64,000 nucleotides of DNA from Cichorium intybus (Eukaryota; Streptophyta; Magnoliopsida; Asterales; Asteraceae): contig CM042017.1 of assembly GCA_023525715.1 (NCBI GenBank), positions 79,477,357 to 79,541,356 of the forward strand, given 5' to 3'. Shown piece by piece: positions 43,720-55,445 of this stretch (its first letter is position 1; each line of letters opens with the position of its first letter). The position numbers were made by a program, and so were the translations under genes. Under the pieces are notes generated by a model, which had not been told where the DNA came from, ran no database searches, and saw only the letters and a list, made by a program, of their open reading frames with translations.

Positions 43720-45560
43720 CAATGGCTTTGGTTTTGGTCAAAATTGGTGTAGGTGGATTCGTGGATGTTTGACATCTTCTACAGGTTCTGTTCTTGTTAA
43801 TGGAAGCCCAACCAAAGAATTCCAGTTTTTTAGAGGCTTAAGACAAGGAGATCCGCTTTTCCTATTTCTGTTTATTTTGGTTATGGAGTCTCTTCATATT
43901 TCCTTTGCTCGTGTGATGGATCAAGGGTTTTTCACTCCTCTTACCTTGCCTGGAAATTTGAAGATCTCTCCTTTGTTGTATGCGGATGACGCGGTATTCA
44001 TTGGGGATTGGAAAGAAGAGAATTTTGCTAATATTGTTGCTGTTTTGCAGTGTTTCTTTTTAGCGTCGGGGCTCAAAATTAATATTAAAAAATCGAAGAT
44101 TTTGGGTGTGGATGTTCCTTCGGTGGAGGTTGCTCGTGTTGCGGATATAGTTGGTTGTGATGCGTTAGTGATGCCGTTTAAGTACCTTGGGGTTCAAGTA
44201 GGGGAAATATGTCTCGGTTACAGGCCTGGGATGATATGTTGCAAAAGATTAGGTCTAAACTTTCAAATTGGAAAGTTAAGACTTTGTCTATTGGAGGCCG
44301 TTTGACCCATCTTCATTCGGTGCTTGGATCGGTCCCATCTTATCCAATGTCTTTATTTAAAGTTCCCTTGGGTATTCTTAAACAGATGGAGTCCTTAAGG
44401 AGCAAATTTTTTAGAGGTGTGATCCAGGATGAAAACAAGATGGCATGGGTCTCGTGGGATAAAGTTTGTTGTGAAAAGGAAGATGGAGGTCTAGGTGTGG
44501 GAAGTTTTTTCGCTTTTAATAGAGCCATGTTGTTTAAATGGATATGGAGGTTTAAATCTTCCCCGAATGTGCTTTGGGCTAAAGTCATTCGAGCCGTCCA
44601 TGATGGTGCTTATTTGAGCAATATTCCGAAGCGTACATCGGTGTGGCATGATATTCTTCAGGCTATGGTGGACCTTAAAAGTAAGGGGTGGATTTGATGA
44701 GTTTCTGTAAAAAGATTGTGGGTGATGGATGTGGTACGCGTTTTTGGGAAGATAAGTGGCTTGGTGAGTATGCTTTGAAAGATAAATTCCCCAGACTTTT
44801 CGCCTTGGAATTGGAAAAACAAGTGTCTGTTGCTAATAAGTAAGGACAGCCTTGGTTGAGTTCCTTTCGGCGTCCTTTGCGGGGTGGAGCTGAATTGGAA
44901 CAAGGGTCTCACTTGGATGAGTTGTTAATCTCTGTGGTGCTTAATAGGAACCATGATAGATGGGTGTGGGATTTAGATCCCAATGGGATTTTCTCTGTTT
45001 GCTCCACTCGAAAACTTGTAGATAGACATGTTTTGAATAGAGCTAGTGACATGGCGACTAGATGGCTACGAATGGTTCCTAAAAAAGTTAATGTTCTTTG
45101 CTGGAAGATTTTATTAAAGGGGTTGCCTACCCATCAAAACATGTCGTTACGTGGTATGGAGTTACCTTCAATTTTGTGCCCTATATGCAATCATAAAACA
45201 GAAACAGTAGAGCATCTTTTCCTGTCATGCTCCATGGCTCATGCGGTATTGTCGTTATGTTTTAGCATGGTGGGATTTGGATGCTGTTAACTTCTCCTCA
45301 TTTAACATGTGGCGGGATTGGCTTGGTACTTTAAAGCTCCAAAAAAATGGCGAAACAGGTTCTGGAAGGTGTCTTCTTCGTGGCTTGGTGGTATATTTGG
45401 CGGTTTAGGAATAATATGTTATTTGGTGACAAGGCTCCTGAGAAAAGTGAAATTTTTGATGAGATTATTAATCAATCTTTTCATTGGGAAGCCAATAGAA
45501 GCAACAAGAAAATAGACTGAGTTACTTGGCATCTTAACCCTTGGCTAGCTATGTTGTAAT
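43720..45560 (+). pseudogene. L1-type LINE, 5'-truncated: RT C-terminus and zf-RVT domain
   Basis: Begins inside the reverse transcriptase (WCRWIRGCLTSS, GSPTKEFQFFRGLRQGDPL, catalytic YADDAVFIGDW), shifts frame near 44215 (MSRLQAWDDMLQKIRSKLSNWK, GGLGVGSFFAFNRAMLFKW), again near 44690, has a TAA at about 44840, and continues with the zinc-binding-region block CPICNHKTETVEHLFLSC. It ends with the typical LINE C-terminus WHLNPWLAML near 45558. Endonuclease and ORF1 are missing, as expected from incomplete reverse transcription. It lies 40 bp after the Harbinger-type gene relic; TTGTAAT at both borders may be the target duplication. Confidence 0.85.
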
Positions 45561-46320
45561 TAATTTAGTTTAATTTTAATTTAGTTTATGAAATTATTTA
45601 TTGTGTTTTTATTATATTCTTAATTTGTTTTTTAAATTAAAAAGTGAGAGGTAGTGAGAGGTAGTCAAAGGTGACCATTTCCGAGGGTAAGACGATGAGA
45701 GATAAATGTTGACTGAATCCTGAGGTGGCAAGCAAAAAGTAAGAAGAGGAGAAGGGACATACCTGAAGACCTTAAGTTATTAATAATTTATGTTCTCTAG
45801 CTCTTTGTTGGTATGTCCATCCCTTTTTCAACAAATGATGTAAATTCCTACAAATGATAAACTACAGTTCTTTTTTGCAGCGTATACAAGTGCCTGCAAC
45901 AAATTTACAAAATAGACAAGACATAAACTCAACATAAGACATATAATTAACATCTTAATGAACAAAAATATGAAAATGTAATAAATATAAAGTAGCGACA
46001 TCTTCTCAAGACAAAATCAACTCCTCGATAATTACATAACATAGAAATTCGATCAATTTCTAGAAAGGGTAATTTCTTAAAAGAATCTCTTATATTTTTA
46101 GACATTTTCAAAGAATAACTATATATGAAAAAAGTTTTCTAGAAAAAACTATTTGAGGTTTATATACTTTTCTATAAAACACTCCGTTGCGTCAGTCCTA
46201 CAATAGATGTCAATTTTACAACACAATCAACAAATAAACTTTAAAATAGCTTATGACGAATGAAGTATTATAAGTAAATAAAACTTCAAAAAGAGTGTTA
46301 CAATAAAGATATAATAGCAT
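45561..46320. other. Intergenic AT-rich DNA
   Basis: The first ~80 bp resemble the 3' flank of the Harbinger-type gene interrupted by the LINE. Nothing else recognised. Confidence 0.4.
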
Positions 46321-46335
46321 ATAAATGTTTCTCAT

Positions 46336-48075
46336 GTGTATATTCCAAAAAAACTTCTAAATGTTTCGATCAAGAATTCTGACATGAATTGCATTCAAGA
46401 AGGGGTCATTCTCCCACAATACTATGAAAGAACTACTTCTAGACTAACTGCCGCTGAAGGATCAAAGTTAATTGTCAATTCTAAGATATATGATGTTCAT
46501 ATTTGTAATCAAGAAAAATTATTGTTATAAAACTCATTTAATTTTGGTTAAAAACCTCAATTATCCACTAATCTTAGGAACACATTTTCTTACCAAGTTA
46601 TGTCCATTTAAATGATAATCATCTGACAGAACAGCTCAAAAAACAAATATATTCAAGATAAAATAATTGATTTAAAACTAAATTTTGAGAAAAATGTATG
46701 CTCTAATATTCCAAATGCCTTTTGGAAAAGAAAAAATCATATTGTTAAATTACCTTATATTAAAGGATTTGATGAACTAAATATTCGTTCAAAATCAAGA
46801 GCCATACATATGTCCAACGAATTAGAAACTCATTGCAAAATTGAAATTCAAGATTTATTAAATAAAAAACTAATAAGACCTTCAAAATCTCCTTGGTCTT
46901 GTTCAACCTTTTATGTCATGAATGCTACAGAGATAGAAAGGGGAGCACCACATTTAGTTATAAACTATAAACCTTTAAACAAATTGTTAGAATGGATCAG
47001 ATATCCGATTCCTAATAAAAGGGATTTATTAAAGAAACTTTACGACTCCAAAGTTTATTCAAATTTTGACATGAAATCTGGATTTTGGCAAATACAGCTC
47101 CATGAAGAAGATAAATACAAAACAGCTTCTAATGTCCCTTTTGGACATTACGAATGGAATGTCATGCCTCTTTGGCTTAAAAGTGCTCCTTCTGAATTTC
47201 AAAATATTATGAATGATTATTGTCCCTATAAGTAGTTTTGCAATTGTTTATATAGATGATGTCCTTATTTTTTCAAAAAATATTGATCAACATTTTAAAC
47301 ATCTAAATATATTTTATGATTTGATTCATAAAAACGGTCTAGTAGTTTCAGCAACAAAGATACATTTATTTAAAGATCAAATTCGTTTTTTAGGATACGA
47401 TATTATCAAAAATACTATTCGACCAATTATCAGAAGTTTAGAATTTTCAAGTAAATTTCCTGATGAAATTAAAGACAAGAAGCAATTTCAACGATTTTTA
47501 GGATGTTTAAATTATATACATGACTTTTTTAAAGATTTAGAAATAATTTGTAAACTTTTATACAATAGATTAACAGATAATCCAGAACCTTGGACTCAAA
47601 AACACACTGATATAGTCAAACATATTAAACAAAAGGTTCTAACATTACCATGTTTAAATCTTCCTAATCCTAATGCATATATCATAGTTGAGACTGATGC
47701 TAGTGATATTGTATTCGGAGGAATCTTAAAACAAAAATTGCCGGAAACCAAAAATGAACAATTAGTAAGATATTTTTCCGGAGCTTAGAACAACACACAA
47801 ACAAATTAATCAACCATTAAAAAGGAAATTTAAAGCATTGTCTATGCATTAAAAAGTTCGATGATGATTTATTTATGAAAAAAAATTTACTAAGAATTGA
47901 TTGTCAATCTGCAAAATCAGTTTTAGAAAAAGATGTTAAAACCCTAATTTCAAAACAAATATTTGCTAGATGGCAAACACTTCTTGGAAATTTTGATTTT
48001 ACTATTAAATACATCAAGGAAGAAAATAATTCCCTTCCGGATTTCTTATGACGTGAATTTTTACAGGGGAAATGA
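46336..48075 (+). pseudogene. Endogenous pararetrovirus (Caulimoviridae-like) polymerase relic
   Basis: A short protease-region remnant (46336-46530) is followed by reverse transcriptase from 46810 and then RNase H. RT motifs are visible: the SPWSCSTFYV block, FDMKSGFWQIQL, the catalytic YIDDVLIFS near 47240-47270, and the RNase H start VETDASD near 47690. The gene is broken by a frame change and stop near 47215-47235, a stop at 47786-47788 and further stops up to 48050. The lack of integrase and the sequence character point to Caulimoviridae and not to Ty3/gypsy. These viruses replicate without integrating; copies like this arise by chance recombination into host DNA. The genus is not assigned. 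Confidence 0.75.
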
Positions 48076-49290
48076 GTTCTTCTTCCTCAAACTCTTCCAA
48101 GAAGCCTATTGATACTCAAAAAATTGTTTCATTCCCTCCTAGACCAAACTGTTTTTCTCCATTAACTCCTCACAAAAAATCTTAGTTGTCTTTTACTGAT
48201 GTTCTCCAAAACAAAGATTCTAAGCTTGTTATTTCAAACATATCTCCGGTCAAAACAATTAGCCCTTTTAGTAAAACTACGATTATCAAATCTCCCTCTG
48301 TCGAAGTATCAAAACCAGATCTTTCTAATCCAAAAACCTTATATATTATAAATCAAAATGTTCAAAGAATTCAAATTCTTGAGGATTTTCATATTTCTAA
48401 ACTAAATCAAGGATTTTATATTCTTAGTGACTATTTATTTGGTCATGGTAGAACTTTTTACTCAGATTCTTACAAAACCAGATAATATCATCAAACCATT
48501 TTAGAAGAACATGGTTCTGTTCATTTTACTCATCGCTCTAATTCTCAAGAACGATATATTGATTACAGGAAAGCTCATATATTTAAAATTTTTCTCCTGA
48601 AATTTGGGGAAAAACTCCTTATGCCGAAAAAACATTGGTTAAATTCCCGGCATACCTCGATTTTCCTACTATGATTATCAAGAAGCCTGGTTCAAAGTCT
48701 TCTTCATCAGAAATTATTCACATTCCTGGTTTATTTTTTTATATACAAATTTCGAACATGAATATCCAAAGTGGTTTGACAATTGGTATCGATTCATAGG
48801 TTTATTACCAAATTGCCTCCCTGAAGAAGTTGCAATTGGTTTTTCTAAAATTCAAGGAGTTATTTGTTCAAAATATTCCAGATTTTGAATATATGTTACA
48901 ATTTACTTTTTTTTTCAAAAAACCCTGGATTATGTCATAGACTTATCATTTTCAAGAAGCCCTAGATGTTAATCCACCATAGCTTAATCGTCAATTTCGA
49001 TTAAAATGGTGGGATAAGTTCAAAATTAGTCAAGCCAGTGAAAAAGCAGTGACTCAACATTTTCAAAATTTGTATCATCCACAACAACATGAAACGAAAA
49101 CAATCAAGATATCCGATTCATACCTAGTTGTCAGAATTCTTGGCGTTGTTGGTTCATCTCAGATGAACTCCAACAATTATTATAAGATATCAGAAGATCT
49201 CCTACTACGTCAGAAGAATCACCTTCTAAACTCATGCAAGATGCTCAAGATCCATTTGATGATTCATATGAAGATTAATTTGTTTTAATA
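48076..49290 (+). pseudogene. Downstream ORF relic of the pararetrovirus
   Basis: Starts with a Ser/Lys-rich N-terminus right after the polymerase end, then a readable segment 48186-48485 and later fragments up to 49288, split by many stops and frame changes. Its position after the polymerase is where caulimovirids encode the inclusion-body/transactivator protein; I could not confirm the domain. Confidence 0.4.
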
Positions 49291-50780
49291 TATTTCACGT
49301 TTTGGTGTTTATCTTCAATGTTAAATATTTCGTTTCGGATGTTTCTCAAAATTTTGTTGGATTCTCAAAATGTGTCTGTCTCCAATAAGTGCGGTGTGTG
49401 TATTCCTAATTAATTATCAATTGTTATCATCAAAATATAGCTATTTTGTTATTATCAAAATATAGCTATTATGATCCCTAGATGATAATTGGTTCTCGTG
49501 ACATGCCAAAAGAAGATACTTCGTTATCACGTTATTAGTAGAAAACAATTTAACAAGAAGACTCCTTTGTCGGCCATCTCAATTCTCAATAATCACTGGA
49601 CGACAAGATCAATCAATTCTCCTTTGTCGACCACAATGCAAAATCAAGATTGAAGAAAAAGATCCAATGACTTAGCCGGTTTCAAAATTTTGCTCAAGAC
49701 AATTTATTTAAGGAGGTAGTAAAGTAAGCTCATTGTCAAGGGCATTAAAAAAATTTCGAGAAATGTTTTTTTGTAATATTCCAAATATATATAAAAAAGC
49801 AATCCTAGACACCCCATTATTCTTTACAAAAATTGAAAAATAACAAAAATGAAAAATATTTCTTAATTTGAGTCGGTCAAGTTCCAACTCGAATACTTGT
49901 TTGGTTCCAATCTCAGAATGCTGAATTACACGGTTTCAACCTTTAATAGTTAAAATATATAATATTATATAATTGTTCATGACAATCCCAAGACTTTTGA
50001 TTTGTTTGGAAGTCGTTCAAAAACAATACCACAATCCAAAAGTATTTCAATACGAATGGTTCCATTCAGGGTTTAGCAAATAGCCCTTCACTTGGTTTCG
50101 CCACCTCTAAAAAATATCAAGGTCATGCAAAAAACAACCAGCATTCTTAATAAACTCCACCTATGTGTAGGTTATATGTGTTGTGTAAATCGACTTTCAT
50201 ACACACATGTCACATCATAAGGTTTTCTTTTTTACCTATGCCCATAAACTAAACTCTTACTGCGGGTTTTGTTTTTTATATGTAAACCAAAAATACCAAA
50301 CTAAATTAGAAAACCCATAACGACATCGTTTTGTGTATAGAGCTTTAACCCAAACATTGTGCTCAATCCTAGAAAATACAATCCATTATTGATTTCAAAG
50401 ATCCCACATTCATGGAATCCCATGTCACATTTTATAACATGATATAATAATAATAATAATAACACAAAACAAAAAGGCTAAAGGATTAAAACAAGCAATT
50501 AGTCTCCACTAGTTAAAAAAAGAAACAAGAGCACATCATTCACATCTACATCATATTTCCCACTATCATTCATCTTTCGGGTCTAGTCTAAAAGAACCAA
50601 AAGACCAAAACGACCCTCATGCACCCGTGACTTTAACAACACCTATATGAACTTTATTCAGAAGTTGAAGAGATATAGACACTAGGTACTAGGTACGTAC
50701 GCCATACACAAACTTAGCTTATAAACATAACAAAGAAAGCAGTCTGTCTGTCTTTTTATGGCGTTTTTTTTTTTTTTTTT
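49291..50780. other. Intergenic DNA, possibly including pararetroviral non-coding sequence
   Basis: 49300-49760 contains a duplicated phrase CTCCTTTGTCG(G/A)CCA (49562, 49620) and TTTATTTAAGG near 49705, which could be a viral promoter remnant. The rest is AT-rich with a (TAA)n run near 50446 and a long T run at 50767-50787. No gene. Confidence 0.35.
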
Positions 50781-50807
50781 TTTTTTTCTTTTTTGTTTGT
50801 TTGTTGG

Positions 50808-53212
50808 TCAAGGGTGCAAGAGGTATCCAAAATAAAGGCTCACAAGTGCCACCATGAACACAAACAACAATGGAAATCCCACCTGTGCCCTGTGTCTCTT
50901 ACTTCTCAGTAAATCCTGCAAAAGGGTAAAATCGTCATTTACTCTTTTATTTTATTCAAGGTTGAAAAACCTCATTTTCCTTGACTTTTCTATTACTCTT
51001 GTTCTTTTTAGCATTGAGTCATAAAGAAAAACACTTGTATTTAGTCAAATGAAACTTGTATAGGATTTAAATAATTTACAAAATAAGTAGAGTAAATTAC
51101 AATTTTGGTCCCTGTGGTTTACACCAAATTACAGTTTTGGTCCTAGTTTTGAAAATCTTGCACCAAAATAAGTAGAGTAAATTACAATTTTGGTCCCTGT
51201 GGTTTACACCAAATTACAGTTTTGGTCCTAGTTTTGAAAATCTTGCACCAAAATAAGTAGAGTAAATTACAATTTTGGTCCCTGTGGTTTACACCAAATT
51301 ACAGTTTTGGTCCAAGTTTTGAAAATCTTGCACCGATGGTTCCTGTGGTTTCTAAATCTTTCACTTTTGGTCCCTATGGTTTCTAAATCTTTCACTTTTG
51401 GTCCCTCCCTCAGTTATCGTTTGTGTAAACCATAGGGACCAAAATTGAAAGATTTGGAAACCACAGGGGCCACAAGTGAAAGATTTGAAAACCACAGGGG
51501 CCACAAATGCAAGATTTTTAAAACTAGGACCAAAACTGTAATTTGTGTAAACCACAGGGACAAAATCTGTAATTTACTCAAATAAGTATAAAATATATGG
51601 ATTTGGAAAACAAACCAATTCTCCTTGTAAGAAGTGTTTCTCTTGAGTAGCGGATCTTTTTTCTTCTGTTAGATGTACAATAGTTGCTTTAGCCTGAAAA
51701 TTAACAAAACATTTGTATTTAAAAAATTTTGTTTAGAAGAAAATTTGTTTTATAAAATATAACTGACCTCATGAAGGTTTGACTCGAGTTCTTTGACTTT
51801 TAACTTCATCTCATCAACATCTTTAGCTAATCTCACCACTTCCATATCATTCATTTGCACATTCATTTGGATAGACTCTTCACTTCTTTTTATAAATTCC
51901 TTGTTCTCTTCATTTCTTTTTATATATTCTTTGTTCGGTTGTTTTGTTACAGATTCTTCATTCCTTTTTACAGTTTCTTCTTTCTTTTTCATTGGTTCTT
52001 CCTTCCTTATTACCTCTAAACTTCTATCACCTCCTTTGGACATTTCCATACCCTCATCAATCTGGAATAATTATAATTTATAAAAATGGTTATTTATTCA
52101 GATACATTTCTTATAAAACAATAATTGCAAATAATTAAGGAACATAATCCTTAAACACCAAGGAATCACAAAGGAATGGAATATTACATTCCATTATCAA
52201 GTTTGGCATATGTTATGTATAACTAACATATAAAGAAAGTATATATTATTTTATAAAAAATTTAAAAAGATAAAGATATATTGCTTTATAAATTGAACAT
52301 ACAAACACATACTGTATGTTTATTTCAAATAGTCAAAAAAAAAAAATATTATCACTACAAAAAACTTTTTTACAGGAATAAAAGATTAAAAAGAAAAACT
52401 ATATGCCATGAAATATTTTTAGTTATTTTTAGTAGTTTATGATTATTAAAGATATATTGCTTTATAAATTGAACATACAAATACATAGTATATGTTTATT
52501 TCAAATAGTCAAAAAAAAATATATTATCACTACAAAAAACTTTTTTACAGGAATAAAAGATTAAAAAGAAAAACTATATGCCATGAAATATTTTTTAGTT
52601 ATTTTTAGTAGTTTATGATTATTAAAGATATATTGCTTTATAAATTGAACATACAAATACATAGTATATGTTTATTTCAAATAGTCAAAAAAAAATATAT
52701 TATCACTACAAAAAACTTTTTTACATGAATAAAAAGTTAAAAAGAAAAACTAAATGCCATGAAATCTTTTTTAGTTATTTTTAGTAGTTTATGATTATTA
52801 AAGATATATTGCTTTATAAATTGAACATACAAATACATACTATATGTTTATTTCAAATAGTCAAAAAAATATATTATCACTACAAAAAACTTTTTTACAG
52901 GAATGAAAAATTAAAAAGAAAAACTAAATGCCATGAAATCTTTTTTAGTTATTTTTAGTAGTTTATGATTATTAAAGATATATTCCTTTATAAATTGAAC
53001 ATACAGGTACATACTATATGTTTATTTCAAAGAATCAAAAGAAAAATATTATCACTACAAAAAACTTTTTTACATGAATAAAAAAATTAAAAAGAAAAAC
53101 TAAATGCCATGAAATCTTCTTTTAGTTATTTTTAGTAGTTTATGATTACTAAAGATTATATCTATAGAAATAACTTATAAGGATAAATATCATCCAATTC
53201 CATCAAGAAACC

Positions 53213-53248
<36 letters not shown>

Positions 53249-54956
53249 ACCACTCTCACATGGAATGAAAATCAGCCAATGAGAAAGAATCACATTACTC
53301 AGGAATGCTCAATTCCATTCCAACCATAATGCTCAATTCCATTCCATAAATAAAAAAATCAAAAAGAAAAACTAAATGCCATGAAATCTTCTTTATTTAT
53401 TTTTAGTAGTTTATGGTTGTTCAAGATTACACCTATAATCTTTAACTAACTAAGAATAAAATATCATCCAATTCCATCAAGAAACCGGAAGAAAACATGG
53501 AATCAAAATCAGCCCATGAGAAAGAATCACATTACTCAAGAATGCTCAATTCCATTCCAACCATAATGCTCTATTCCATTCCGTCTCCAGTTACCGAATA
53601 CCAAACACTACCTAAAAATTAAAAAACAATTACCTTGACATGAGGGCTATGTTTTTGAACTATGTCCTCTTTCAATTCATTGCCTTCATCTTTTAGCACC
53701 AGTTTTGATTCTCCATTGATTGGTGAAGATTCTGGTGAGTCTGGTGGTGGGACAAGAATCACTTTAAGCCTCTTTTCATCAACAACTTTACCATCATCTC
53801 TAACAAACTGACAAATTTTAAAAATAAGATAAAGAAAAATATAAAAAAAAAACTAACATTTTGATAAAAAAAACTAACCATGTTAGAGGTGACATCTTCC
53901 TCCTTTGTTCCTTCTGGGACATATGTACCTTGAACTAAGAACTTGTCCCTGCATATCATATCTGGAGGCACTACCTTTGGTGCTTGCATAGTAACTGAAC
54001 AAATTATTCAAACCAAATCTTTTAGAATGTGAATTAATCCAGTTTTTGGTTATAGGAAATGGGTGGTGATTAGTTTTTTTATACCTGAAAATTCACATGC
54101 TGAATTTGGATCAATAACTCCAGTATTTGGTCTGACACAATATTTCTTTGGATTGGTAGTTTTGACCTGAAAAATGTTGACCAAATGGTTGACTCGAATG
54201 CTATTAAGGTTTTAAAAGGAAAACAAGAATTGGAAATTGGAAACATGGAAATCTGTCTGTACCTTGAAAGCAACATAGTGATCGGTTTTATTGATCATCT
54301 GAATAGAACATGTGCTCTGTTTCTTCAGTTCAACTGGTGTGAAACATGGAATACCAAAATAAAAAGTTAGGAAATTCTGCAAGAAGACTTCACATCATAT
54401 CACAAAGAAACATGTCATGTTTGTAGGTCAAGGAAATATAACAAAATCAATGAGAGGGTAGCTTTGCAAATATACAATAATGAGGATGTTCGTATAGTTT
54501 ACTTTGTAAACATATCCCAAATTGCATTTATACATATGTGAGTGTGTATACATTACTAACAGGGGGTGATGATTATAGAAGGGAGGATTTGTAGTGAAGC
54601 TTTTTTCTCTTTTATTAATTGGAAGTTAAAGGAACCTTCACCCTAGCTGAATCTCAACAAAGCAATCCCAAAGACCTTGTTTGTCACTTTCGATAACAAT
54701 AGGCCTGGTATAAAATGAAAATCACAGGTTGTCTATTATTTTGTGACAGTTACTAGCGTAGTTTCACAATTATCCATAGCACTAGTATCTTTTTATCGTA
54801 TAGAGCTTCACGCCACTGAACTTTCACTTGTAGCAGAATTGACATTTAATCGAACGAATTAGATAAAAAACAAAAAGATAGAGAGAGAAAGGGAGAAATC
54901 AGCTTACATAAGAACTTAAGTTCTTGCGGTTGAACCTCTAAAATATCTGGTTTCAT
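50808..54956 (-). CDS. VAP27: VAP27-type ER membrane protein (MSP domain), 8 coding exons, 323 aa
   Basis: Exons on the minus strand: 54956-54908, 54333-54263, 54166-54085, 53994-53879, 53807-53634, 52061-51768, 51693-51616, 50915-50808. All junctions are GT-AG and the frame is kept throughout (972 nt with stop). Residues 1-130 form the major sperm protein domain (EVQPQELKFL, NKTDHYVAFKVKTTNPKKYC, VRPNTGVI, MQAPKVVPPDMICRDKFLVQ). Next comes a Pro/Glu linker, a Lys/Glu-rich coiled coil (exon 6-7), and a C-terminal membrane anchor (GFPLLFVFMVALVSLYFGYLL). VAP proteins sit in the ER facing the cytosol and bind FFAT-motif partners at membrane contact sites. At 323 aa it is longer than typical VAP27 (~240-260 aa) because of the repeated KRNEE/KRSEE linker. 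The start is the first Met of the conserved KPDILEVQPQEL block. Confidence 0.93.
51087..51590. repeat. Foldback MITE in VAP27 intron 7
   Basis: The left end AGTAAATTACAATTTTGGTC and right end ATTTACTC are inverted repeats. The TTTGGTCCCTGTGGTTT motif is repeated on the left arm in three tandem ~81-bp units (51087-51330) and occurs inverted on the right arm (51425-51580). There is no coding capacity. Confidence 0.75.
52160..53600. repeat. Composite repeat block in VAP27 intron 5
   Basis: Flanked by GGAATGGAAT-type sequence on the left (52174) and its inverse ATTCCATTCC on the right (to about 53582), so it looks like one MITE. Inside are a five-copy ~175-bp tandem array, a 34-base A run (53214-53247) and a ~260-bp tandem duplication (53180-53345 against 53455-53582 with intervening sequence). 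Confidence 0.6.
52260..53165. repeat. Tandem array, five units of about 175 bp
   Basis: The marker ATCACTACAAAAAACTTTTT occurs at 52351, 52526, 52702, 52876 and 53051, spacing 174-176 bp. Units are highly similar over their whole length (GATATATTGCTTTATAAATT, TGCCATGAAAT, TTTTTAGTAGTTTATGATTA). Confidence 0.85.
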
Positions 54957-55445
54957 CTTCGCATCCAATAGTCAAACAAAGGAAAAAGTGATATATATAA
55001 TCCCTTCTCCTGAAACGAACAAACAATTGTTAGGGAAAAAACCCTAGGTAATCTTCAAACAGTTACTAAAACACAGAGTAGTACGACAGATACTCTCATA
55101 AACTGTGATCTCGTACATCAAATCATATACAGAAGTAAATATAGTTTTAAATCAAAATCAAGACGACAAACTGACTCGATTTTTAAGAATTGAGTCGATT
55201 AGGAATGAAAGCAAGCATTTGATCAAAAAGAGAAGCGAAAGAAATTGATTTCCATGAAAAGAAGATCACCTGAAAGGGCGATAAAAGCAAGAAGAGAATT
55301 GACGAAAATGGGGATTCGAATTGAATGTAGCGATGAATTTAATGGAATCGAAATTTCAAAATATTGCGTAATGATTCCGTAACGGTTGGGTTGTTGATTC
55401 GATTCGATTGGGATTCGATATTGTTTTTGTGGGCCTTGATCAAAT
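54957..55445 (-). other. VAP27: VAP27 5' UTR with an intron
   Basis: Upstream of the ATG the minus strand reads an acceptor TTCGTTTCAG ending at 55010 and a donor CAG-GTGATC at 55269, so a 260-nt leader intron is likely. The first non-coding exon runs from roughly 55440 to 55270. The transcription start is not defined by the sequence. Confidence 0.6.

Noticed and set aside
52351..53070. CACTACAAAAAAC motifs as genuine CACTA element ends
   Set aside because: They recur internally at 175-bp spacing without subterminal arrays or paired termini; treated as part of a tandem unit.
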